From JBBSHS01 sp038232515 (GTDB lineage: Bacteria; Actinomycetota; Acidimicrobiia; Acidimicrobiales; JAUJNH01): a stretch of 39,402 bases of DNA. The position numbers and the translations under genes are program-made. Below the pieces are notes generated by a model, which was not told the origin of the DNA, did not search any database, and worked only from the letters and a program-made list of their open reading frames with translations. Below are positions 22,251 to 28,827 of this stretch, piece by piece; positions within the stretch are counted from its first letter, which is position 1, and each line of letters starts with the position of its first letter. Location of the stretch: assembly GCA_038232515.1 (NCBI GenBank), contig JBBSHS010000017.1, positions 1 to 39,402 on the forward strand. Direction: 5' to 3'.

Positions 22251-22814
22251 ATGTTCGATCGCCTCGCTCACCGCCCCGCCCGCCGACTGGTGCCGCTGGT
22301 GGCCTTCGCCATTGTGCTGGCGGCGGTGCTCGGCGGTTGTAGCCGCCGGCCCGCTCCGCCCGTCGCCGCCCCCGACCAGGCCACGGTGTCACGGCTCGTC
22401 GACGGCGACACCTTCGTGGCCAGGGTCGGAGGTCACGACGAGCGCATTCGCCTGCTGGGTATCGACACCCCCGAGACGGTCAAGCCCAACACGCCGGTGC
22501 AGTGCTATGGGAAAGATGCCTCGGCCCGCACCGGCGCCCTTTTGCCTGTTGGTACGGCGGTGCGGCTCGTGCGTGACAGCGAGTTGCGTGACCAGTACGG
22601 CCGCCTTCTCGCTTACGTCTACCGCCGAAGCGACAACCTGTTCGTCAACGTGTCGCTCGTGCACGACGGTTACGCCGTACCCGACGAGTTCAAGCCCAAT
22701 GTCGCCCACGCCGTCGAGATCCGGGCTTCGGCCGTCCAGGCCAAGGCGGCCGGACGCGGTCTGTGGTCAGCCTGCGCGGCCGCAGCCATCCCCCACCACC
22801 CCGGCGGCCCTTGA
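22251..22814 (+). CDS. Thermonuclease (SNase) family lipoprotein
   Basis: A 187-residue exported nuclease. The signal peptide ends in lipobox LGGC (Cys30). The SNase domain reads VSRLVDGDTFVARV (Asp51, Asp53), RIRLLGIDTPE (Arg67, Asp72, Glu75) and DQYGRLLAYVY (Arg118), so the three catalytic residues of staphylococcal nuclease (Arg35, Glu43, Arg87) have counterparts. It should cleave DNA and RNA at the outer face of the membrane with calcium. I chose ATG 22251 because it lies 6 bases behind CATGAT; the GTG at 22245 would fall at the hexamer's edge. A PafBC-like site ahead suggests induction by DNA damage. Confidence 0.9.
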   Translation: MFDRLAHRPARRLVPLVAFAIVLAAVLGGCSRRPAPPVAAPDQATVSRLVDGDTFVARVGGHDERIRLLGIDTPETVKPNTPVQCYGKDASARTGALLPVGTAVRLVRDSELRDQYGRLLAYVYRRSDNLFVNVSLVHDGYAVPDEFKPNVAHAVEIRASAVQAKAAGRGLWSACAAAAIPHHPGGP

Positions 22815-22853
22815 GCCCGCCGCCGCAACAGCGGCGCGGCGCGGAGGGCGGAG

Positions 22854-22859
22854 TAGGTT
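22854..22859 (+). promoter_or_regulatory. -10 hexamer TAGGTT upstream of the YdjC-like gene
   Basis: TAGGTT is followed by 9 bases and the ATG at 22869. No Shine-Dalgarno sequence is present. Confidence 0.42.
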
Positions 22860-22868
22860 CCCTGGCTG

Positions 22869-23936
22869 ATGAAGAGCCTGCTCGAGCGCCTCGGGTACCC
22901 CATGGGCAGCCGGGTCCTGCTTGTGACGGCCGACGACCTGGGCCTCAGCCACGCGGCCAACGCCGGCGTGTACGACGCCCTTCGGCGCGGGCTGGCCACC
23001 AGTGCCGGCCTCATGGTCCCCTGCGCGTGGGCCCGCGAGGCAGCCAGCCGCTACCGCGGTGAGGACATCGGTGTGCATCTGGCCGTCAACTCCGAACATG
23101 ACCGCTACCGGTGGGGGCCCATCACGCACGCTCCTTCCCTCCTCGACGGTGACGGCGGTTTCCCCCGCACGTTGGCCGACCTGTGGGACCACGCCGACGT
23201 CGACGAGGTCCGGCGCGAGTGCCGTGCACAGATCGAAAGAGCGGTGTGGTGGGGCTTCGACGTCACCCACCTCTCGGTCCACAAGGACGCCCTGTCGCTG
23301 CGGCCCGAGTTCTTCGACGTCGTGCTCGACCTCGCCGTCGAGTTCCGGCTACCCCTGCGCCTACCGCCGGCGCGGGCGGAGTCGTCGGCCGGTTTCCCGC
23401 TGCGGGAGCTGACCGCGGAACAGGGGGTCCTCGGGCCCGACCGGGTAATCGGGGTGCGGGCCACGACGGGCGGAGGTGCACGCCACGCCTTGGAGGCGGT
23501 GCTGCTCGATGCCACACCGGGCGTCACCGAGGTCATCGTGCACCCGGCCCTCGACACGCCCGAGGTCCGGGCGCTGTCCGACGATTGGGCGGCACGGGTC
23601 GACGACCACGACCTGGTCACCACCGACGGCGCCCTTGCCGGTCTGGTCGGCCGGGCCGGCGTGGTGCTGGTCGGCTACCGCGACCTGCGCCAAGCCATGC
23701 GCGCCGGGGGAGCGGCCGTCGCGCGTCAGGCCGTGGTGGTGGTGGTGGTGACCGCGGGACTGTCGATCACGCCGAAGGCCACCGGTGGCCGCACGGAGGT
23801 GGTGACCCCCGGTTGCTGTTCGGCGGTGACGGCGAGGGCCGCCGTGTGGGCCGGCACGCGGAAGCTGCCGACGATCGGCCGGTCACCCAGAAGGCCCACC
23901 GAGATCTTGTTGCCGTCGGCGATGGCCCACACCTGA
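22869..23936 (+). CDS. ChbG/HpnK (YdjC) family carbohydrate deacetylase with doubtful C-terminal extension
   Basis: Residues 1-285 match the YdjC deacetylase family: RVLLVTADDLGLSHAANAGVYDAL (metal Asp24-Asp25, His30), GVHLAVNSEHD, GFDVTHLSVHKDALSLRPEF (His pair), GVTEVIVHPALDTPEV and the family end VVLVGYRDLRQAMRAG. These enzymes remove acetyl groups from amino sugars with a metal ion. The last about 75 codons (after about 23710) read antisense through the end of rskA and look nothing like the family. A one-base change near the (GGT)6 run would give a stop at 23749-23751, so the true gene may end near there. The enzyme starts at ATG 22869. Confidence 0.82.
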   Translation: MKSLLERLGYPMGSRVLLVTADDLGLSHAANAGVYDALRRGLATSAGLMVPCAWAREAASRYRGEDIGVHLAVNSEHDRYRWGPITHAPSLLDGDGGFPRTLADLWDHADVDEVRRECRAQIERAVWWGFDVTHLSVHKDALSLRPEFFDVVLDLAVEFRLPLRLPPARAESSAGFPLRELTAEQGVLGPDRVIGVRATTGGGARHALEAVLLDATPGVTEVIVHPALDTPEVRALSDDWAARVDDHDLVTTDGALAGLVGRAGVVLVGYRDLRQAMRAGGAAVARQAVVVVVVTAGLSITPKATGGRTEVVTPGCCSAVTARAAVWAGTRKLPTIGRSPRRPTEILLPSAMAHT

Positions 23937-24532
23937 TACGTCTGGGCACTGGGCAGCGCAGGTAAACCGCCTAAGTCGGGGACCAGGAAGGCGGTGCCGT
24001 CGGGCAGTACCACGGCGGTGGCGGCTGCTTTTTTGTCGCTCTTCACGAGGTGCACGCTGTGGGCGCCCGGGGCGGTGGCCGCTCTGACGGCCAGCGCGGT
24101 CTGGCTGTTGGCCAGATCGGGCGACGGCGCAGCCTGGAGCTTGCCGATCTCATGCTGTTGACGCACGACCACGCCCACCAGCGACGACACGCCGACGACG
24201 AGCGCGACGGCGGCAGCTGCGGCCATCGTCATCCGCGTGGTCCACCCGGTCCGGCGCCTGGACACCGGCCCAGGCCCGATGGGTAGGACCAGCGCCGGTT
24301 GGGATGGGACGCCCTCGAGGCTCTGGGCGATGCGGTCCCACAGGCCGGCGGGTGCGTCGGCGCCCTGGTAGGCCAGGAGAGCGGCCACTTCGCGGTGGTT
24401 CCTGACCTCGTCGCGACAACGCGGGCAGGTCTGGAGGTGGCGTTCGATCTCGGCTGTCTCGTCGGCCTCGATGGCGTCCAGGGCGAAGGCGCCCAGCAGC
24501 TCTTCGATCTCGTTGTGGCTCAGACGGCCCAT
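23726..24532 (-). CDS. rskA: Anti-sigma-K factor, RskA type
   Basis: A 268-residue membrane protein. The N-terminal anti-sigma domain has the zinc motif HLQTCPRC (His32, Cys36, Cys39), followed by a basic stretch, one membrane helix (about 102-125, TMAAAAAVALVVGVSSLVGVVV) and an outside RskA domain (AVVLPDGTAFLVPDLGGLPALPSAQTYQVWAIADGNKISVGLLG). It holds the sigma factor at the membrane until a signal, in related systems proteolysis, releases it. The C-terminus ends in a run of six Thr encoded by a GGT microsatellite (ACC on this strand). The ATG follows the sigma stop by 2 bases. Its last 211 bases overlap the YdjC-like gene tail-to-tail. Confidence 0.9.
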   Translation of the reverse strand: MGRLSHNEIEELLGAFALDAIEADETAEIERHLQTCPRCRDEVRNHREVAALLAYQGADAPAGLWDRIAQSLEGVPSQPALVLPIGPGPVSRRRTGWTTRMTMAAAAAVALVVGVSSLVGVVVRQQHEIGKLQAAPSPDLANSQTALAVRAATAPGAHSVHLVKSDKKAAATAVVLPDGTAFLVPDLGGLPALPSAQTYQVWAIADGNKISVGLLGDRPIVGSFRVPAHTAALAVTAEQQPGVTTSVRPPVAFGVIDSPAVTTTTTTA

Positions 24533-24534
24533 GG

Positions 24535-25101
24535 CTATCCCATGCCTGCCGCCGCCAGGCTGGTCCGCATGCGGCGGAGCCCGGCGCGGATCCTGGACTT
24601 CACGGTTCCCTCCGGGGCGTGCAGGAGCGACGCCACCTCCCGGTACGAGTGGCCACCGAAGTAGGCCAGCTCGATGGCCCGGCGCTCGTCGCTGGGCAGG
24701 TCGGCCACCGCTTCCTTCACGTGCTCAGCCACGGCTAGGTCCCACACCTCGTGTTCGACGTCGTAACCGCTGTTGGCGGCCTGGTGGCCATCGCGCTCTT
24801 CCCGACGGCGTCGCGACGAGTCCGAGCGCAGCACATCCACGGCCCGGCCGTGGGTCTGGGCCAGCAGGAACGACCGAAGAGTGCCGCGGGCAGGATCGAA
24901 CTTTTCGGGGGTGTTCCACAATCGCAGGAACACCTCTTGGACGACCTCCTCGGCCACGGTCTGGTCGCACAACACCCGTCGGGCCAGCGCCAGGACTGCG
25001 CCCGCGTGGCGGCGGTAGGCCTCGGCCAACGCATCTTGATGCCATCGACCGATGGCCAAGACCAACGCCGGGTCGCTGGCATCACGCACGGGGGCAAGCA
25101 T
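24535..25101 (-). CDS. sigK: ECF RNA polymerase sigma factor, SigK type
   Basis: A 188-residue sigma-70 family protein with region 2 (LAEAYRRHAGAVLALARRVLCDQTVAEEVVQEVFLRLWN) and region 4 (LPSDERRAIELAYFGGHSYREVASLLHAPEGTVKSRIRAGLRRMR). The frame stays open upstream, but ATG 25101 (MLAPVRDAS) starts where homology begins. It is encoded with its RskA-type anti-sigma factor (2-base gap) and divergently from a cupredoxin and two ferritin-like proteins, which are likely targets, as SigK targets in mycobacteria are also exported surface proteins. I could not find an obvious SigK-type -35 CCATCC in the 139-base divergent gap; GGAAAC about 75 bases upstream of the start is the only ECF-like element seen. 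Confidence 0.9.
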   Translation of the reverse strand: MLAPVRDASDPALVLAIGRWHQDALAEAYRRHAGAVLALARRVLCDQTVAEEVVQEVFLRLWNTPEKFDPARGTLRSFLLAQTHGRAVDVLRSDSSRRRREERDGHQAANSGYDVEHEVWDLAVAEHVKEAVADLPSDERRAIELAYFGGHSYREVASLLHAPEGTVKSRIRAGLRRMRTSLAAAGMG

Positions 25102-25227
25102 GCCACGACTCTTCGGAGCGCCACCGCGGCCGGATGAGTGGTCGAGCGTGGGACCGTCGGTGGTCGAGAAGCGAAGTGTTTCCCGGACTTTGCCGACCTT
25201 GGTCATCCGGGCGTTGGGGCGCTCTCG

Positions 25228-25233
25228 TAGTAT
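25228..25233 (+). promoter_or_regulatory. -10 hexamer TAGTAT upstream of the cupredoxin gene
   Basis: TAGTAT is followed by 7 bases and the ATG at 25241. It is the strongest -10 in this divergent region and looks like a housekeeping rather than an ECF element. Confidence 0.5.
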
Positions 25234-25240
25234 CCATTCG

Positions 25241-25630
25241 ATGAACACCTTCAGGCCATGGGCCACCAGAGCGCTGCTGGCTGTCACGCTGACCTTCGCG
25301 GTCGGGGTGACGGCCTGCGGCTCGAGCAGTGGAAGCAGCTCAGACGCGTCGAAATCTCCCGCCGGCACCGGCGCCACCGCCAACAAGGTGGACATCAAGA
25401 GCTTCGCGTTCAAGCCACAGACGATCACGGTCAAGGGCGGCACCGCCGTCACCTGGACGATGCAGGACTCGGGGACCAAGCACACGGTCACGGCCGACGA
25501 CGGCTCGTTCGACAGCGGGGACCTTGCCTCGGTGGGCAAGACCTTCACCTTCACGTTCGCCAAGCCGGGCACCTACACCTACAAGTGCAGTATCCACAAC
25601 TACATGACCGGAACAGTCGTCGTGCAATGA
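25241..25630 (+). CDS. Exported cupredoxin lipoprotein (plastocyanin-like)
   Basis: A 129-residue type-1 copper protein. The signal peptide ends in VTAC (lipid Cys26), a Ser/Gly-rich linker follows, and the cupredoxin domain (50-129) has all four copper ligands: His81 (TKHTV), Cys116, His119 and Met122 (CSIHNYM). It would carry single electrons, or bind copper, at the outer face of the membrane. Its TGA overlaps the ATG of the ferritin-like gene (ATGA), so the two are coupled. The starting ATG lies 7 bases behind TAGTAT. Confidence 0.92.
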   Translation: MNTFRPWATRALLAVTLTFAVGVTACGSSSGSSSDASKSPAGTGATANKVDIKSFAFKPQTITVKGGTAVTWTMQDSGTKHTVTADDGSFDSGDLASVGKTFTFTFAKPGTYTYKCSIHNYMTGTVVVQ

Positions 25631-26403
25631 TCGGCCCGTCCGAGAAGAACAGACCCATGGAGTACGACATCGACGCCTTGGACCAGGGTGTCGCCGAGGT
25701 CGACGACCTGCACCATGAGGGCATACGGACCATGGGGCGCGATGTCCTCGAGTTGCACGCCGAGACCCGCAAGGCCCTGGGCGGCACCAGTCGCCGCCAG
25801 TTTCTGGTCCGCTCCGGCCTGACGGCCGCAGCCGTGACCATCGGCTCGGTCACCTTGCCGATGAGCTCATTGTTCTCGGCCGCCCTGGGCCAGACCGTGG
25901 ACGACGGCACCATCGCCGCCTTCGCCGCGTCGATCGAGTATGCCGCCGTCAAGGCCTACACCATCGCGGCGGCCACGGGGAAGGTCACCGGCCCGGCCTT
26001 GGACGCGGCCAAGACCTTTTTGCAGCACCACCAGCAGCACGGCGACGCCTTTGCCGGTGTATCAGGGGGCAAGGCCACCAAGAATCCCAACACGACCCTG
26101 GTCAACCAGCTGGGGCCGTCCCTCACCAGCGCCCCAGACCAGGCCACCATCCTCACCATCGCCTATCAGCTCGAGAACGCCTTGGCCTCCACCTACCTGT
26201 TCGCCCTGCAGTCGCTGAAGGACCCCGGTGCCCAGAAGATCACGGCGTCGATCCTGCCCATCGAGGCCGGCCACGCCACGGTGATCGGCAACGCCTTGGG
26301 CTACACGCCGGCGGACGACGGCAGTCGGTCGGCGGCTCGCAAGCTCATACCGTCGTTCCAGACGCAGGACGGCTTCTTCGACCAGAGCAAGTACCCGGCC
26401 TGA
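25627..26403 (+). CDS. Exported ferritin-like domain protein, Tat-type signal
   Basis: A 258-residue protein. About 53 residues, rich in acidic groups and His (VAEVDDLHHEGIRTMGRDVLELHAE), precede a twin-Arg signal SRRQFLVRSGLTAAAVTIGS (Arg56, Arg57). The exported part is a four-helix ferritin-like domain with possible metal ligands Glu104, His134, His138, Glu183, Glu213 and His216. Proteins of this kind are found in dessication- and stress-related sets and could bind iron; oxidase activity is unproven. The start is the ATG at 25627 (ATGA with the cupredoxin stop); the ATG at 25657 is an alternative. It is followed after 27 bases by a second ferritin-like gene. Confidence 0.85.
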   Translation: MIGPSEKNRPMEYDIDALDQGVAEVDDLHHEGIRTMGRDVLELHAETRKALGGTSRRQFLVRSGLTAAAVTIGSVTLPMSSLFSAALGQTVDDGTIAAFAASIEYAAVKAYTIAAATGKVTGPALDAAKTFLQHHQQHGDAFAGVSGGKATKNPNTTLVNQLGPSLTSAPDQATILTIAYQLENALASTYLFALQSLKDPGAQKITASILPIEAGHATVIGNALGYTPADDGSRSAARKLIPSFQTQDGFFDQSKYPA

Positions 26404-26430
26404 GCACCGATGGCGAGAGAGGGAGCGCAC

Positions 26431-27222
26431 ATGGACGTCAGCAGCGACGCTGTCCGCCGCGAGCTGCGGGAGATCGAAGCTCAGCATCAGGCCGGCATGA
26501 AACCCATGAAGGATCTGGTCGAGCACCTCTACGAGGACGACTACGACCCGCAGACCCGCGACGATTTCGTCACGGGGGGCCTCAACCGCACCCGTTACCT
26601 GAAGGTCGGCAGTGTGGCCGTGGCCACAGCCGCCATCGTCGCCGCCTGCAGCAGCAGCGCCAAGTCGTCCTCCGCCGGAGGGGCCACGACGACCGTCGTC
26701 GGGTCGTCGACCACGGCGGCGGCGTCGGCCGACCCCCAGGACGTCCTGGCCTTGAAGACCGCCTCGTCGGTCGAAGAGCTGGCCGTGGTCGTGTACCAGA
26801 CCACCATCCCGCTCCTCAAGAGCGACACCTACAAGTCGGTGGCGACATTGTTCATGACCCAGCACAAAGACCACGCCCAGCTGTTCGAAGGGGCCACGTC
26901 CCAGGCCGGTGCCCAGCCCTTCACTATGCCCAATCCGGTCGTGAAGGCCCAGGTGGTCGATCCGGCCTTACCCACGCTGAAGACGGACAACGACATCCTG
27001 GAGTTCGCCCTCACCCTGGAGATGTCCGCCGCGGCCACCTATTTCTCGACGGTGGGCGCTTTGACGGACGCCAAGCTGTCCTACGCGGCCATGACCGTCG
27101 GCGGTACCGAGTGGCGGCACGTGTCCCTGCTCAAAGCCGTGCTGGGCAAGCCCGTCGATCCGGCCAAGGACGCCTTCCTAACCACCACCGGCGCCGTCCC
27201 CTTCGGCACCGGGGTCAGCTGA
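26431..27222 (+). CDS. Second exported ferritin-like domain protein (lipoprotein-type signal)
   Basis: A 263-residue paralogue-like neighbour of the previous protein. It has a 52-residue charged N-region (LREIEAQHQAGMKPMKDLVEHLYEDDYD), then NRTRYLK and a hydrophobic signal ending in AAC (Cys73), a Ser/Thr/Ala linker, and a ferritin-like domain with Glu115/116, His145, His148, Glu197, Glu227 and His230. GGGAG 5 bases ahead selects ATG 26431 over ATG 26410. The exported part probably sits lipid-anchored outside the membrane, near the cupredoxin. It ends 10 bases before the convergent SCP2 gene, leaving no room for a terminator. Confidence 0.83.
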   Translation: MDVSSDAVRRELREIEAQHQAGMKPMKDLVEHLYEDDYDPQTRDDFVTGGLNRTRYLKVGSVAVATAAIVAACSSSAKSSSAGGATTTVVGSSTTAAASADPQDVLALKTASSVEELAVVVYQTTIPLLKSDTYKSVATLFMTQHKDHAQLFEGATSQAGAQPFTMPNPVVKAQVVDPALPTLKTDNDILEFALTLEMSAAATYFSTVGALTDAKLSYAAMTVGGTEWRHVSLLKAVLGKPVDPAKDAFLTTTGAVPFGTGVS

Positions 27223-27232
27223 GCCGAGCGGC

Positions 27233-27619
27233 CTAGAACTCGGTCTGGGCCAGCAGGTCAACCATCAGCTGCTTATATTCCGGGGCCATCGTGAGGGGCA
27301 ACAGGGCCATGACCTTGGCCATGTTGCCGGTGACCTTGATCCTGCCCTGCATGAAGGCGGCGTTGGCATCCAGATCACCCTTGGTAATCTTGACGGCGTC
27401 GTCGTAGGACTGGATGAGGGTGACCTCAGCGTCGGCCAGCTCGCCCATCTGCGACTCGACCAGCTTGCCGTTGTCCAGCACCCAGTAGTACTTCACGTCG
27501 CCCTCGGGTGCGCCGGTGATGACGTACTGCATCCTGGCGCTGGCGCCGGGCCGCTCAGGCTGGTTCTCGGCCAGCTTCCTGCCCACGTCCAGCCACTCCT
27601 GCGACAGGTACTTCGCCAC
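27233..27619 (-). CDS. SCP2 sterol-carrier-like domain protein
   Basis: A 128-residue single-domain protein with the SCP2 fold: KLAENQPERPGASARMQYVITGAPEGDVKYYWVLDNGKLVES, then the typical DAEVTLIQSYDDAVKITKGDLDANAAFMQGRIKVTGNMAKVM. SCP2 proteins bind hydrophobic ligands such as acyl chains or sterols in the cytoplasm; in actinobacteria they are often linked to lipid catabolism. The GTG at 27619 is chosen because AGGGAG lies 5 bases ahead; the TTG at 27622 is too close. A strong hairpin sits 16 bases upstream (27635-27692). Confidence 0.9.
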   Translation of the reverse strand: MAKYLSQEWLDVGRKLAENQPERPGASARMQYVITGAPEGDVKYYWVLDNGKLVESQMGELADAEVTLIQSYDDAVKITKGDLDANAAFMQGRIKVTGNMAKVMALLPLTMAPEYKQLMVDLLAQTEF

Positions 27620-27634
27620 CACAAGTCTCCCTGC

Positions 27635-27692
27635 GCTCGTCGGTCGTCGGTCTCGGGAAACCTACCGGGGCTTCGCCCCCGCACCGACGAGC
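27635..27692 (-). terminator. Two-part hairpin upstream of the SCP2 gene
   Basis: GCTCGTCGGT (27635-27644) pairs perfectly with ACCGACGAGC (27683-27692), enclosing a smaller GGGG-CTTCG-CCCC hairpin (27667-27679). It lies 66 bases after the mca stop and 16 bases before the SCP2 start. It may end mca transcription or shape the SCP2 leader. Part of it belongs to the dispersed repeat module at 27660-27737. Confidence 0.5.
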
Positions 27693-27737
27693 AGGTCATC
27701 CTAGGGCTTACGAGCGGCGATGTTCTTCACCCGCACC
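27660..27737 (-). repeat. Dispersed repeat, module 2, copy B (3' side of mca)
   Basis: On the minus strand it reads GGTGCGGGTGAA, CATC, CCGCTCGTA, GCC, CTCGTCGG and AGCCCCGGT in the same order as 9473-9551, with small gaps, roughly three quarters equal by eye. It begins 20 bases after the mca stop codon. Confidence 0.65.
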
Positions 27738-27757
27738 CAAAGCTAAGCGTCAAGCTC

Positions 27758-28630
27758 CTAGCGGGCCGGTTCGTCCACCCGTAGCCCGCTGAACAGGTCG
27801 TCCTCGGGCGCGGTCACGGGCACCGTCGAGCGGGCCAACACCCAGTCCTCCTGGGGATAGACGGTGCGGGCCACGTCCGGTGGAAGGCCGAACCAGAACG
27901 GGGACGTGGGATCGACCTGGGTGGCATGGGCCAGAAGGGCGTCCCGGCGCACGTCAACGAAGTCGCCGAGCTCGATGCTGGTGGTGATGCGGTCGTCCTG
28001 GTTCGGGCGGGTGAACCACTTCTCGTCGTACGGCGAGTCGAGGCCGAGCTCGATGAACTTGTCATGCATGGCCGTGATGCGACGCCGGCTCCACACCGGG
28101 TAGTACACCTTGGCCACCTCCCACGGCGGTCCCGCCTCTGCGTACGCGTCAGGATCGGCGGCGGCCGCCAGCGCCGGCAACGTGATGTCGTGGACGCGGA
28201 GGTGGTCGGGATGCGGGTAGCCCTGCTGATCGTCGCCGTAGGTGAGCACCACCTGGGGGCGGGTACGGCGGAGCTCCCCGACGAGCCGACCGACGGCCTC
28301 GGACTGGGGGGCGTTGGCGAAGTTGGCGGGGTCGCGGTTGGTCTCGGTGTCGGGCATGCCCGAGTCCCGGTAGCCGAGCATGACGACCTCGTCGTAGCCG
28401 ATGACCTCGGTGGCCCGGCGCAGCTCCTCGGCACGGATGTCGGCCAGGCGCTCACGGACCTCGGGGCGTTCCATGGCCGGGTTGAGGATGTCGCCCTCTT
28501 CGCCACCGGTGCAGCAGACGAGCACGGTGTGCACGCCTTCGGCGTGGTAGCGGGCGACCGTGCCCGGTCCTTTGGACGACTCGTCGTCGGGATGGGCATG
28601 GACGGCCAGGAGGCAGAGGCGGACCGGCAT
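27758..28630 (-). CDS. mca: Mycothiol S-conjugate amidase
   Basis: The enzyme cleaves mycothiol conjugates of toxins and drugs in the cytoplasm so that the mercapturic acid can be exported. The 290-residue product has the LmbE/MshB fold with zinc ligands in AHPDDES (His13, Asp16) and the later HPDH, plus family segments CCTGGEEGDILNPAM, LGYRDSGMPDTETNRDP, VLTYGDDQQGYPHPDH and VYYPVWSRRRITAMHDKFIELGLDSPYDEKWF. The length and the SRRRI/WF region favour Mca over the deacetylase MshB. The ATG at 28630 has GGATGG ahead; the in-frame GTG at 28645 is an alternative. Repeat modules lie on both sides of the gene. Confidence 0.92.
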   Translation of the reverse strand: MPVRLCLLAVHAHPDDESSKGPGTVARYHAEGVHTVLVCCTGGEEGDILNPAMERPEVRERLADIRAEELRRATEVIGYDEVVMLGYRDSGMPDTETNRDPANFANAPQSEAVGRLVGELRRTRPQVVLTYGDDQQGYPHPDHLRVHDITLPALAAAADPDAYAEAGPPWEVAKVYYPVWSRRRITAMHDKFIELGLDSPYDEKWFTRPNQDDRITTSIELGDFVDVRRDALLAHATQVDPTSPFWFGLPPDVARTVYPQEDWVLARSTVPVTAPEDDLFSGLRVDEPAR

Positions 28631-28672
28631 GCCACCATCCAACACGATGACCGAGGGTCTAAGCGCAGTCGT

Positions 28673-28827
28673 CCTGCGTTCGTGGGCTGGCTGTCACCCT
28701 CGAACCCGACCCGGCCCTCCCACACCGCTACGCCGTCAGTTCGACAAACTCGAAGCGGCCTCAGTGGCCTTGTCGACGCCGCATGGAACTTGACTCAATC
28801 GGGTCGGCTCTAGGCGCCAAGCGCCTA
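28673..28827 (-). repeat. Dispersed repeat, module 1, copy B (5' side of mca)
   Basis: On the minus strand it begins at the TAG stop codon of the methyltransferase gene (TAGGCGCTTGGCGCCTAG) and ends with CACGAACGCAGG, about five of six positions equal to 9311-9461. It fills most of the gap between that gene and mca. The stem TCGACAA/TTGTCGA is kept although single bases differ from copy A. Confidence 0.85.

Noticed and set aside
25102..25240. A SigK-type promoter (CCATCC-N16/17-CCGAAT)
   Set aside because: I found no matching pair; only CCATTCG overlaps the leaderless -10 region, and GGAAAC on the minus strand has no convincing -10 partner.
28560..28793. A 77-codon frame crossing repeat copy B
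   Set aside because: It is half antisense mca and half repeat; no start signal and no coding bias.
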